Source: JAHEJN01 sp963787285 (GTDB taxonomy: Bacteria; Actinomycetota; Acidimicrobiia; Acidimicrobiales; JAHEJN01). From it: a stretch of 64,000 nt of DNA. Each line of letters opens with the position of its first letter. Positions within the stretch are counted from its first letter, which is position 1. Position numbers and translations under genes: made by a program. This document shows positions 36,419-44,591 of this stretch, one piece after another. Under the pieces are notes generated by a model. That model did not search any database. It saw only the letters and a program-made list of their open reading frames with translations, and was not told where the DNA came from. Where the stretch lies: positions 295,560 through 359,559 of the forward strand of contig CAWBCM010000008.1 in assembly GCA_963787285.1 (NCBI GenBank). Reading direction: 5' to 3'.

Positions 36419-37125
36419 CGACCTTCGTCCTCGTGCACGGAGCGTGGGGTGGCGCTCACGGTTTTCGGCTGGTTCGGCCGATCCTGCAGGCCGAGGGGCA
36501 CGAGGTGTTCACGCCGAGCCTCACCGGAATCGGCGAGCGCGTGCACCTCACCGGTCCCCAGGTGACCTTGCGCACCCACATCGACGATGTGGTGAACCAG
36601 GTGCTCTTCGAGGACCTGACCGACATCGTGTTGCTCGGATTCAGCTACGGAGGGATGGTCGTCACCGGGGCGCTGGAACACCTGGCCGATCGGGTGCGTC
36701 ACCTCGTGTACCTCGACGCCTTCGTGCCCTCCGACGGTCAATCGGTGGCCGACCTCACCGACATGGCCCGCCGGCCCCGGGCACCCGACGACTCGTGGTC
36801 GATACCGCCACCCCCTCGAGAGCTCGATGATCCCGGCGTCACTGCGTGGTGGAACGCCCGCCGTGTCCCGCAGCCCCTCGCCACCTTCACCGAACCGGTG
36901 CGGTTGACCCGCCCCTTGGAGCAGTATCGGTTCGAACGCACCTACGTGAAGGCGACGGCATCACGATCGGGCGACGATCCCTTCGGTCCGTTCGCCGAGC
37001 GTCTGCGGCACCACCCCGCCTGGTCCTACCGCGAGATCGACACCGGCCACATGATTCCCGAGAACCGGCCGGCCGAACTGGCCGCCCTGCTGCTCGAGAT
37101 CGTCGAAGGAGACGAACCCTCGTAG
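36415..37125 (+). CDS. Alpha/beta hydrolase
   Basis: 236-residue hydrolase of the salicylate-esterase/hydroxynitrile-lyase-like group. FVLVHGAWGGAHGF forms the oxyanion region, GFSYGGMV carries the nucleophilic Ser, YLDAFVP precedes the acid residue region and DTGHMIPENRP supplies the catalytic His. It overlaps the ParB-like gene by four bases. Esterase or lipase-like activity is expected; substrate unknown. Confidence 0.86.
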   Translation: MTTFVLVHGAWGGAHGFRLVRPILQAEGHEVFTPSLTGIGERVHLTGPQVTLRTHIDDVVNQVLFEDLTDIVLLGFSYGGMVVTGALEHLADRVRHLVYLDAFVPSDGQSVADLTDMARRPRAPDDSWSIPPPPRELDDPGVTAWWNARRVPQPLATFTEPVRLTRPLEQYRFERTYVKATASRSGDDPFGPFAERLRHHPAWSYREIDTGHMIPENRPAELAALLLEIVEGDEPS

Positions 37126-37134
37126 TCGATAGTG

Positions 37135-37164
37135 TTGCCTTGTTATCTTTCATGTAGTTACATG
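37135..37164 (+). promoter_or_regulatory. Sigma-70-like promoter with overlapping palindromic operator
   Basis: TTGCCT (37135-37140), 17 bp spacer, TTACAT (37158-37163), then ATG 8 nt later at 37172. The perfect palindrome CATGTA-GT-TACATG (37151-37164) covers the -10 element, so a dimeric repressor could block it. The site is markedly AT-richer than its surroundings. Confidence 0.5.
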
Positions 37165-37171
37165 TCAGTTC

Positions 37172-38563
37172 ATGAGTGACCTCCTGCTGCTGGATCCCGA
37201 TGCAGCCGGCCGACTCGTGAACCACCTCGTCTGGACGGCCGAGGCCCTCGACGCCAACCGTGGGCCGCTGCTGGTCGACCTCGACGAGATCAGCCGGCTG
37301 CTCGACTTCTGCCCGTTTCCCCACGATCTTCGGCTGAAGGGGTTCGCCGACGAGAACCGAGCCGACGGCCGCGATCTGGGCAGTCGTCTGCGCAGCGTTG
37401 TCTTCGGCGGCGACGGTTTCAACGCCGGTCTCCGTGCCCTGGCCGAGATCCGGCCGGTCTTCGGCCTCATCGAGACCCGCGGCGGCGACCTCGGCGCCGA
37501 CGGTGCCCTCAGCCGAGACGACCTGCAATGGGCCGCCGAGCATCTGCACGGCGATGCCGCCACCGCCGCGGCATGGCTGCTCGCCAACCCGGCGTTCCTC
37601 GCCGCGGTCGCCACCGCCGACGGAGACGACGACTACCTCGAGAACCTGTATCGCAGCGGCTTCATCGACGGCGACCCCGACTGGTGGGCCGATGCCACTC
37701 CGCTCACCCTCGGTGCGGTCGACGCCTTCGAGGCCCATGTCGCCGCATGGTCGACGATCATTTTCTCCGGTGCCGAGATCGACGTGGCGGCCCATGGCGG
37801 CGAGACCGACGGCGTCCTGTCGAAGGCCGACTTCGAGGCCTTCCTCGCACGGGACGATCTCGCCCCCGAGGTGCGGTTGGCGGCCCAACGGGTGCTCGAC
37901 GACGGCGCCTGGCACGACACGGGTGGCATCGACTTCCTGTCGATCCTCGACTGGGCCACCTTCGTTCCGGTGGTCGGCGACGCCATCGACGGCGCAATGA
38001 TGATGTACTACCTGTCGAAGGGCGACCTGGCCAATGCCTTCGCGGACGGGGTGGGCCTGGTGCCGATACCCGGACTGAGTGGTGGGGCGGTCAAGGGAGC
38101 CCGCGAGCTCGCCACCGACATCGCCGCCCGCTATGTCGACGAGGGAGTCAGCGGCGTCGCCCGCCTCACCGCACGCGAGACGGCCCAGGGTTTCGTCACC
38201 GCGACCGTTGCCGACGAAACCGAGGACTTCGCATCGCAGTACACCGACAACCCCTATCTGTTGGCGACGCTCAACGTCGCGGTCGACGCCTCGCTCGGCC
38301 GGGCCGCCGACGGGTACCGCAGTGGGCTGGCCGGTGCGCCCGCCGCCACCGGATCGGCCACCCCGGCGCCCTCGACCGACATCGAGATCCTGCGCGAGAC
38401 CGACGTGTTCCTCGCAGAGATGGATGCCTACATCGACGAGACCGACCGGTTCCTGCGCGATCTCGCCGCCCCACCTCCTGCCGGTCCCGTGGCCCGACGG
38501 ACCGAGCTGCTCGGTGAGATCGACCGGATGATCGCCGACATCGACGCCGTTCTGGCCGACTGA
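37172..38563 (+). CDS. Hypothetical protein with EF-hand-like loops and a pretoxin-like hydrophobic segment
   Basis: 463 residues, no enzyme family recognised. The N-terminal 90 residues are helical and include HLVWTAEALDANRG, loosely like actinobacterial WXG/ESX-type heads. Two Asp/Gly loops (GGDLGADGALSRDDLQW and GGETDGVLSKADFEAF) look like EF-hand-type calcium loops. Residues about 255-310 (FVPVVGDAIDGAMMMYYLSKG, then GVGLVPIPGLSGG) resemble the hydrophobic linker of polymorphic-toxin and pre-toxin proteins. The C-terminus is a coiled-coil-like acidic helix after an Ala/Pro linker. No signal peptide. A secreted effector is possible but unproven. Confidence 0.6.
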   Translation: MSDLLLLDPDAAGRLVNHLVWTAEALDANRGPLLVDLDEISRLLDFCPFPHDLRLKGFADENRADGRDLGSRLRSVVFGGDGFNAGLRALAEIRPVFGLIETRGGDLGADGALSRDDLQWAAEHLHGDAATAAAWLLANPAFLAAVATADGDDDYLENLYRSGFIDGDPDWWADATPLTLGAVDAFEAHVAAWSTIIFSGAEIDVAAHGGETDGVLSKADFEAFLARDDLAPEVRLAAQRVLDDGAWHDTGGIDFLSILDWATFVPVVGDAIDGAMMMYYLSKGDLANAFADGVGLVPIPGLSGGAVKGARELATDIAARYVDEGVSGVARLTARETAQGFVTATVADETEDFASQYTDNPYLLATLNVAVDASLGRAADGYRSGLAGAPAATGSATPAPSTDIEILRETDVFLAEMDAYIDETDRFLRDLAAPPPAGPVARRTELLGEIDRMIADIDAVLAD

Positions 38564-38608
38564 GGTTCTGATCCACGCCCCATCCGAGCCCGTGCGAGAA
38601 TGAGGCTC

Positions 38609-39358
38609 GTGTCCGAGCAGCGACCCCGCGTCCGGGTCGAACCGAATCACAAGTGGGTGCGGGGCGTGGTCGGTGGGCGCACCGTCGTCGACTCCACCGA
38701 CAGCCGATTCGTGTGGGAGGTGCCCTACTACCCCGCCTGGTACTTCCCGCTCGCCGATGTCCATGCCGAGCTCCGCGAGAACGGTGCCACGCTGCGATCA
38801 CCCCGCCGCGGCGCGGGCACCCGGTACGACGTGGTTGTCGACGGCCTCACCATCGCCGATGCCGCGTGGCGCCACCTCGATTCACCGGTGGAGGAGCTCC
38901 GCGATCTGGTGCGCATCGAGTTCGGCGCGCTCGAGAGCTGGTTCGAGGAGGACGTCGAGGTGTTCGTCCACCCCCGAAGCCCCGAGGTGCGCATCGACGC
39001 CCTCGCGTCGTCGCGTCGAGTGGTGGTGATGGTCGACGGAACGGTCGTCGCCGACTCGGTGCGGCCCACCATCCTCTACGAGACGGGGCTTCCTCCCCGG
39101 TACTACCTGCCGCAGAGCGACGTCCGCATGGACCACCTTCGCTCCACCGCCTCGGTCACCGGGTGTCCGTACAAGGGCTGGGCGCGTTACTGGGACGTGA
39201 CCGTCGACGGAGTGACCCACTCCGATCTGGCGTGGGGCTACCGCACTCCGCTCCCCGAGTCGGCCGCCATCGCCGGGCTGGTTTGCTTCTACAACGAGAA
39301 GGTCGACCTGGTCGTCGACGACGTTCCCATAGCCCGGCCCCGAACCAAGTTCTCCTGA
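38609..39358 (+). CDS. Protein with two tandem DUF427 domains
   Basis: 249 residues holding two DUF427 repeats: the first with VPYYPAWYFPLADVHAELR, the second with LPPRYYLPQSDVRMDHL and the more canonical CPYKGWARYWDVTVDG. The first copy lacks the Cys-Pro-Tyr-Lys-Gly block. Function of the family is unknown. The GTG at 38609 follows a GAGAAT -10-like element by 7 nt; ATG at 38600 is an alternative start. Confidence 0.78.
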   Translation: MSEQRPRVRVEPNHKWVRGVVGGRTVVDSTDSRFVWEVPYYPAWYFPLADVHAELRENGATLRSPRRGAGTRYDVVVDGLTIADAAWRHLDSPVEELRDLVRIEFGALESWFEEDVEVFVHPRSPEVRIDALASSRRVVVMVDGTVVADSVRPTILYETGLPPRYYLPQSDVRMDHLRSTASVTGCPYKGWARYWDVTVDGVTHSDLAWGYRTPLPESAAIAGLVCFYNEKVDLVVDDVPIARPRTKFS

Positions 39359-39368
39359 CCGCGGCGGT

Positions 39369-39662
39369 TCAGCCCGTCGGAGGAGCGCCCAGCCACGCCC
39401 GAATCTCCTCGTTGTGCTCGCCGAGCAGTGGCGGCGGAAGGTCGTACGTTGCCCGCAGCGATGATGAGGTACGTGGCCACACCGTCGTGGTCGGGTGGCG
39501 TCCACCTGCGGGTGTCGTCGCCGTCGGGACTCTCGACCTTGATGACCGTCGCCCCATGTCGGCCAGCAGCATCGCACAGTACGGTCCGGCGAGCACCCGG
39601 GACAGGTCGGCCACCAGGATGCCGTCGAGCGGTCCTCTCGTCGGTGGCTCCGGGTCGGTCAC
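39369..39662 (-). pseudogene. Remnant of a CaiB/BaiF family III CoA-transferase
   Basis: The first 35 or so residues (DGILVADLSRVLAGPYCAMLLADMG) are the N-terminus of a type III CoA-transferase, and the next frame continues with ATVIKVESPDGDDTRRW and GVATYLI. After that the sequence jumps to a C-terminal end, PPLLGEHNEEIRAWLG. About 300 residues of the normal 380-400 are missing, so an internal deletion plus one frame break (GGGG tract) has destroyed it. The GTG start still has a TAGCCT -10 element 6 nt upstream (39669-39674). Confidence 0.75.
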
Positions 39663-39690
39663 ACGAGCAGGCTAGTGATCGATCCGATCG

Positions 39691-40644
39691 CTATTGCTGT
39701 TGCTGCTGTTGCTGGAGGCGTTCGCCGACCTCGATCTGCCGGTTGTCGAGCCGTCGCGGCGCATCGGTGATCACCGATCGGGCGGCGGGCCCCATGCGGG
39801 CGATCACGACCTCGGCCTCGACGGTGGGCGTGGCGGTTCCGGCGAACACCCCCCGCACGGGAGCGACGTCGTCGTAGTCGCGCCCGTGGCCTATCACCAC
39901 GTGGCGGTCGGTGACGACCTGGCGGTTCGTGGGGTCGACGGGGTACCAGCCGTGTCCGGGGATGGCGGCTTCGACCCAGGCGTGGGTCTGGACGCTCACC
40001 TGGTCGGGATCGTCGTCGTCGAGCGACCGCTCGTCGGTGGCGAACAGGTAGCCCGACACGTACCGGGCCGGGATACCGACGCTGCGCAGCATGGCGATGG
40101 TGAGGTGCGCATAGTCCTGACAGACACCTTTGCCGCCGGCCACCAGGTCGGCGATCGACACCCCGATGTCGGTGGCGGAGCTCTCGTAGCTCAGCATCTC
40201 GTGCACGGTGTCGACGATGACGTCGACGCGGTCACTGACGGTCGTCGAGTGCGCGCTGGCCGATGCGGCGCGGTCGGCAACGGCGGCGGTGCCGGCGGTA
40301 TGGCTCGACTCGGTGAGGTACTCGACGTGGTCGAGCACGAACCCCGATTCGTCCACTGCGGCGATCGGCACGGCTCGGCCGGTCTGGGCGACGGCGGTGG
40401 TCTCCACCGACGCCTCGGCCAGAACCTCGAAGGTGAGATGCGGCTCGCGTACACCGACGTGATCGACAGTCGTGCCCCAATAGTCGGTGAAGGTGAGCAC
40501 CCGCGCTGCGGGTGCGGTGGTGAGGCGATGCGAGATGACCCGCTGGCCGGGCCGGTCGGTCGGCCGAACGCGGATCTCGTTCTGGGAATCCCACACCGGT
40601 GCGTCGTACACGAAGCTCAGGCGATAGCGGATGTCGAGTCGCAT
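39691..40644 (-). CDS. Transglutaminase-like protein (COG1305 type) with poly-Gln tail
   Basis: 317 residues. N-terminal beta-rich region begins MRLDIRYRLSFVYDAPVWDSQ, followed by the transglutaminase core with Cys in GKGVCQDYAHL, His in QTHAWVEAAI and Asp in GWYPVDPTN. The C-terminus ends in seven consecutive Gln encoded by a CAG/CAA tract. Stop/start overlap (TGATG) joins it to the alpha-E gene. Together with the ATP-grasp protein this trio is a recurrent operon proposed to make or crosslink peptide-like amide bonds; the biochemical product is not known. Confidence 0.88.
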   Translation of the reverse strand: MRLDIRYRLSFVYDAPVWDSQNEIRVRPTDRPGQRVISHRLTTAPAARVLTFTDYWGTTVDHVGVREPHLTFEVLAEASVETTAVAQTGRAVPIAAVDESGFVLDHVEYLTESSHTAGTAAVADRAASASAHSTTVSDRVDVIVDTVHEMLSYESSATDIGVSIADLVAGGKGVCQDYAHLTIAMLRSVGIPARYVSGYLFATDERSLDDDDPDQVSVQTHAWVEAAIPGHGWYPVDPTNRQVVTDRHVVIGHGRDYDDVAPVRGVFAGTATPTVEAEVVIARMGPAARSVITDAPRRLDNRQIEVGERLQQQQQQQ

Positions 40645-41609
40645 CAGCGCCTCCGTCCGGGGCGGACGAACTGTGTGTGGATGATGGCCTCGCCCAGCGG
40701 ACGGAAGACGTGAGTGGTCACCGACTGGGCGAGGGCCCGGATCTCGTCGTCGACCTCGGTGAGCACGGCCGCCGGATCGTCGGCGAGACGCCCGACGATC
40801 TCGCCGTACTCCAACCGCGACCGCAACCGGCCGGCCAGCTGTTCGGGGACGCTCACCGACAGCGTTCCCGTCCGGAGCATGGCGAGGCGGGCCTCGGCTT
40901 GGCGTAGACACGAGAACACCGACCGAGGGACGTCGGGAGCATCGAGGAGGAACGCGGCGGTGGTCACCGGATCGTTTCGGTGTCCGTGCAGTCGCCGATA
41001 GGCCTGGAGCGCGCTCGACGATCGCAGAATGCGCTCGCCGTCGAAGACGCCTCGTGGATTGGTGAATGACACCTTCAACAAACCGAGCGTGAGCACCGAA
41101 CGTTCGAGCATGCGGCCGAGCCCGAGGAAGGCGTGCCCTTCGTCCCGGGTCATGGCTTCGGCCAGCACACCACTGATGGTCTGGCACCCCTCGCGAATCA
41201 TGGAGTAGATCTCGTGCGACCCGCGATCGTAGGTGGCCTCGACATCGAGCTGCGACACCTTGAGGTGGAGCCGGTTCGTCTCCTCCCACAGCTCGACGGG
41301 AACGCGGTCGCGAGCCACCCGCAGGTTCTCGCGGAGGGCCACGACCGAGGACCGTACCGAACCGGGATTCTCGGGTGCCGAGAGCAGGAAGGTGGCCACA
41401 TCACGACGAACGGCCCGTTTCTGGCTCGCCTCGAAGTCGCCCTTCAGGTCGAGGGCCCGCAGCAGCTCGGACCATTCGGTCGCGGCCTCGTCGGGCAACA
41501 GATGCATCGCCGTTCGGCTGGCGACGTCGAGCCACCGCGAAGTGCACTCCGCCCGTTCGAGATAGCGGCCGGCCCAGAAGAGCGATTCGGCGTGGCGAGC
41601 GAGGATCAC
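40644..41609 (-). CDS. Alpha-E domain protein (DUF403)
   Basis: 321-residue all-alpha protein beginning LARHAESLFWAGRYLERAE, the canonical alpha-E start, with SHEIYSMIREGC and FLGLGRMLERS in the middle. It is always found next to a circularly permuted ATP-grasp protein and a transglutaminase homologue, as here. The start is GTG at 41609, whose GTGA overlaps the ATP-grasp stop. Function unknown, probably accessory to the ATP-grasp ligase. Confidence 0.88.
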   Translation of the reverse strand: MILARHAESLFWAGRYLERAECTSRWLDVASRTAMHLLPDEAATEWSELLRALDLKGDFEASQKRAVRRDVATFLLSAPENPGSVRSSVVALRENLRVARDRVPVELWEETNRLHLKVSQLDVEATYDRGSHEIYSMIREGCQTISGVLAEAMTRDEGHAFLGLGRMLERSVLTLGLLKVSFTNPRGVFDGERILRSSSALQAYRRLHGHRNDPVTTAAFLLDAPDVPRSVFSCLRQAEARLAMLRTGTLSVSVPEQLAGRLRSRLEYGEIVGRLADDPAAVLTEVDDEIRALAQSVTTHVFRPLGEAIIHTQFVRPGRRR

Positions 41610-43081
41610 GGTGCGTCGGCCCCAGCGCGGATGGGCTCCTCGGCCAGCACCCACGTGTCCTTCGATCCGCCACCCTGTGAGGAGTTCACCACCAGGGAGC
41701 CCTTGCGCATGGCCACCCGGGTGAGTCCTCCCGGGAAGACCTGGGTTCGCTCACCGGTGAGCACGAACGGACGCAGGTCGAGATGGCGTGGTTCGAGATG
41801 GTCACCAGCCAGGCTGGCCAGGCTCGAGAGATCGACGACCTCCTGCACGATCCAGTTACGCGGGTCGTTCACGATGTTGTGACGGGCCAACTCCAGCTCG
41901 TCGTCGGTGGCGTGCGGGCCGATGACGATGCCGTAGCCTCCGGACTCGGCGACCGGCTTGACGACCAGCTCGTCGAGGCGACCCAGCACCGACTCCCGCT
42001 GATCGTCCTCCCACATGAGATAGGTCTTCACATTGGGAATCACCGGTTCTTCGCCCAGGTAGTACCGGATCAACTCGGGGACATAGGGGTAGACGGCCTT
42101 GTCGTCGGCGACGCCGTTGCCCAGTGCGTTGCACACCGTGACGGTGCCGGCCCGAATTGCTCCGAGGAGCCCGGGCACGCCGAGGGACGAGTCGGGTCGG
42201 AAGGCGACCGGGTCGAGGAACTGGTCGTCGATCCGGCGGTAGATCACGTCGATCGGCGAGAGGCCGCCGATGGTTCGGGCGTACACCACCTGTCCGTCGA
42301 CGACCAGGTCGCGGCCCTCGACCAGCTCGACCCCCATCGATCGGGCCAGGAAGGCGTGCTCGAAGTAGGCCGAGTTGTAGACGCCAGGCGTGAGGACCAC
42401 GATCGTCGGCGTGTCACCGGCCGGCGCCGGCGCCACCGACTCGAGCGTCGCCCGCAGCATCGCGCCGTACTGATCGACGGGCTGCACCGTGTGGTCGTCG
42501 AAGAGGTTGGGGAACGCCTTGGCCATGGCGGCTCGGTTCTCGACCACATAGGAGATGCCGCTGGGGTTGCGGAGGTTGTCCTCGAGCACGGCGTAGCCAC
42601 CGTCGCTGCCTCGGACGAGATCGATCCCGGCGATCATGCAGTGCGCGCCGTAGGGCACCGGAATGCCGAAGGCGTTGCGCTCGAAACCGGAGGAGCTGGT
42701 GATGAGCCATTCCGGGACGATGCCATCGAGCACCGCCGCACGTTCGCCGACGTAGAGATCGGCCAGGAAGCGATTCAGGGCGGTGACCCGTTGTTCGAGG
42801 CCGCGTTCGAGCTCGCTCCACTCGTTGGCCCCGATCACCCGGGGAAAGAGATCCATGGGCCAGGTGCGCTCGATCCCCTCGTTGTCGCTGTACACGGTGA
42901 AGGTGATGCCGAGGCGCCGGAACTCATCGGCGATGATCGCCTCGATGCGGTTGAGATCGGTTGCGTCGAGCTGGCTGAATCGCTCGACGATCCGGCCGTA
43001 GCGGGGCCGAACGGTGCCGTCGGCGGCGAACACCTCGTCGTAGCCGCGGGCCATTTCGTACTCGGCGAACAGGGAGGGCAT
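41606..43081 (-). CDS. Circularly permuted ATP-grasp type 2 protein
   Basis: 491 residues of the COG2308 group, predicted to form amide bonds with ATP. Recognisable blocks: FAEYEMARGYDEVF, GIPVPYGAHCMIAGIDLVR, YAVLEDNLRNPSGISYV (metal-binding Glu/Asn of the grasp fold), DELVVKPVAESGGYGIVIG and GLTRVAMRKGSLVVNSSQGGGSKDTWV. The ATG at 43081 is preceded 7 nt upstream by TAGGGT (43089-43094, minus strand), a leaderless-type promoter for the three-gene operon. Confidence 0.9.
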   Translation of the reverse strand: MPSLFAEYEMARGYDEVFAADGTVRPRYGRIVERFSQLDATDLNRIEAIIADEFRRLGITFTVYSDNEGIERTWPMDLFPRVIGANEWSELERGLEQRVTALNRFLADLYVGERAAVLDGIVPEWLITSSSGFERNAFGIPVPYGAHCMIAGIDLVRGSDGGYAVLEDNLRNPSGISYVVENRAAMAKAFPNLFDDHTVQPVDQYGAMLRATLESVAPAPAGDTPTIVVLTPGVYNSAYFEHAFLARSMGVELVEGRDLVVDGQVVYARTIGGLSPIDVIYRRIDDQFLDPVAFRPDSSLGVPGLLGAIRAGTVTVCNALGNGVADDKAVYPYVPELIRYYLGEEPVIPNVKTYLMWEDDQRESVLGRLDELVVKPVAESGGYGIVIGPHATDDELELARHNIVNDPRNWIVQEVVDLSSLASLAGDHLEPRHLDLRPFVLTGERTQVFPGGLTRVAMRKGSLVVNSSQGGGSKDTWVLAEEPIRAGADAP

Positions 43082-43202
43082 CGGCAGGACCCTAGTACGG
43101 CCCGTCGGGGTCACCCCGAAGCCGAACGGGGGTACCTCGACGCACCGGCACGGGTCGCGTCCACCACCAGGTGACGCCGACCGTCCACCCGCGGCGAGGA
43201 CC

Positions 43203-43208
43203 TAGGCT
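43203..43208 (+). promoter_or_regulatory. -10 element TAGGCT of a leaderless promoter
   Basis: TAGGCT ends 6 nt before ATG 43215. The identical hexamer and spacing occur at 53976-53981 before GTG 53988. Confidence 0.5.
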
Positions 43209-43214
43209 CGACCG

Positions 43215-43676
43215 ATGGAGGAGCGGACGACCGGCTGGATCTTCGTGGGCGCCCAGGGCGTTCTGCTCGTTGCGTTGCTGCTCGTTCCGCGGCAGGACCA
43301 CTGGCCGACACCCACGTGGGTGGAGGTGGTGTCGGTGGTACTGGGCGTGGCCGGGCTCGCCGTGGCCGTCAGTGCCGCCCTACGACTCGGTTCGGCCCTG
43401 ACCCCCACGCCGGTGCCGTCGGCCACGGGCCATCTGACCACCGACGGCCTCTACCGGTATGTCCGCCATCCCATCTATTCCGGCGTGCTGGTGGTGACCG
43501 CCGGGCTCGTGCTCCGGTCGGGCAGTGTGGTCGGAGTCGGCGTGGGGATCGCGCTCGTCGTCTTCTTCGGCTTCAAGGCGCGCTGGGAGGAGAAGCGGCT
43601 GATCCGCCGCTACCCGGAGTACGCCGCCTACGCGGCCCGAACGACGCGCTTCGTTCCCTCCCCCTGGCGTCGGTGA
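43215..43676 (+). CDS. Isoprenylcysteine carboxyl methyltransferase-family membrane protein
   Basis: 153 residues with about four hydrophobic segments. GLYRYVRHPIYSGVL and KARWEEKRLIRRYPEYAAY are the SAM/phospholipid-methyltransferase signatures of the ICMT/PEMT-like family. Bacterial members methylate small lipids or unknown substrates. Leaderless-type start. Confidence 0.85.
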   Translation: MEERTTGWIFVGAQGVLLVALLLVPRQDHWPTPTWVEVVSVVLGVAGLAVAVSAALRLGSALTPTPVPSATGHLTTDGLYRYVRHPIYSGVLVVTAGLVLRSGSVVGVGVGIALVVFFGFKARWEEKRLIRRYPEYAAYAARTTRFVPSPWRR

Positions 43677-43692
43677 CTCTCCCTCGTGTGGG

Positions 43693-44535
43693 TCAGGGCC
43701 GACCGGCGTGCGGTGACTCGACGGTGGTGATCTCGATGGTTCCCGTGGCGGTTCCGGCGACCTTGTCCGGATGTGAGTCGACGGCGGTGAGCGCGAACAG
43801 CGTGCGCCCGTCGGTGCCGCCGAGCATGCACGCGTAGACCGGCTGGGGCGTGGCCAGCTCGTGGGTGACGGCGCCACCCTCTTCCACCCGAACGCACCGA
43901 CCACCCGCCGCGTCGGCGAACCAGATACCGCCGTCGGCGTCGAGCGCACAGCCATCGGGGAACGAGCCCTCGATGCGTGCCCACACTCTTCCGTGCGACA
44001 ACGACTTGTCGCCGGCGATCGTGAAGGCGCGGTACTGGGATCCGAAGGTCTCACCGACGATCAGCGTGGCGCCATCGGGCGTGATCACCGCGCCGTTCGG
44101 AAACGCCAGATCGTCACCCACCATGGCGGTGACGCCTTCGGGAGTGACATGCACGAGACGAGTGGTGGCGAACGGCCCGCCGCCCACGAGGTCGAAGCCG
44201 AAGTTGCCGACCCATGCATGGCCGTCGCCGTCGATCACCATGTCGTTGCAGAGGTGGTCGACCAGACCGGAGAGGTCGGCATGGATCTCCACCGAACCAT
44301 CGGGCTCGACTCGGAGCACCCGCTGCGAACGCATGGCCACCACCAGTAGCCGGCCATCGGGTAGCCAGCCGAGCCCCGACGGCTGGTCGTCGATCTCGAG
44401 CTCCACCCGTTGGTTGCCGGCCAGATCGACCGAGCGAACCTGGTGCTGGTAGAAGTCGGAGTACCACAGGCGATCGTCGTGCCACCGCGGACCCTCGCCG
44501 AAGTCGATGCCGGACACGAGCGTGGTGAAGGTCAT
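43693..44535 (-). CDS. SMP-30/gluconolactonase-like protein
   Basis: 280-residue six-bladed beta-propeller lactonase. GIDFGEGPRWHDDRLWYSDFY carries the metal-binding Glu, LCNDMVIDGDGHAWVGNFGF has the Asn/Asp pair, and FPNGAVITPDGATLIVGETF and PDGCALDADGGIWFADAAG complete the site. Preceded by CACAAT 7 nt before the ATG (44543-44548). Substrate probably a sugar or hydroxyacid lactone. Confidence 0.87.
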   Translation of the reverse strand: MTFTTLVSGIDFGEGPRWHDDRLWYSDFYQHQVRSVDLAGNQRVELEIDDQPSGLGWLPDGRLLVVAMRSQRVLRVEPDGSVEIHADLSGLVDHLCNDMVIDGDGHAWVGNFGFDLVGGGPFATTRLVHVTPEGVTAMVGDDLAFPNGAVITPDGATLIVGETFGSQYRAFTIAGDKSLSHGRVWARIEGSFPDGCALDADGGIWFADAAGGRCVRVEEGGAVTHELATPQPVYACMLGGTDGRTLFALTAVDSHPDKVAGTATGTIEITTVESPHAGRP

Positions 44536-44578
44536 GGCAGCGATTGTGGCACGCCGTCGTTCGCCGGGTCGGTGCTGC

Positions 44579-44584
44579 GAGACT
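44579..44584 (+). promoter_or_regulatory. -10 element GAGACT upstream of the selenoprotein candidate
   Basis: GAGACT ends 7 nt before ATG 44592, the same leaderless geometry seen elsewhere. The 56-bp region is shared with the divergent SMP-30 gene. Confidence 0.4.
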
Positions 44585-44591
44585 GGTGATC

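Noticed and set aside
42244..42821. Additional minus-strand frames within the ATP-grasp gene
   Set aside because: They are out-of-frame shadows of the 491-residue protein, which is intact and motif-complete.
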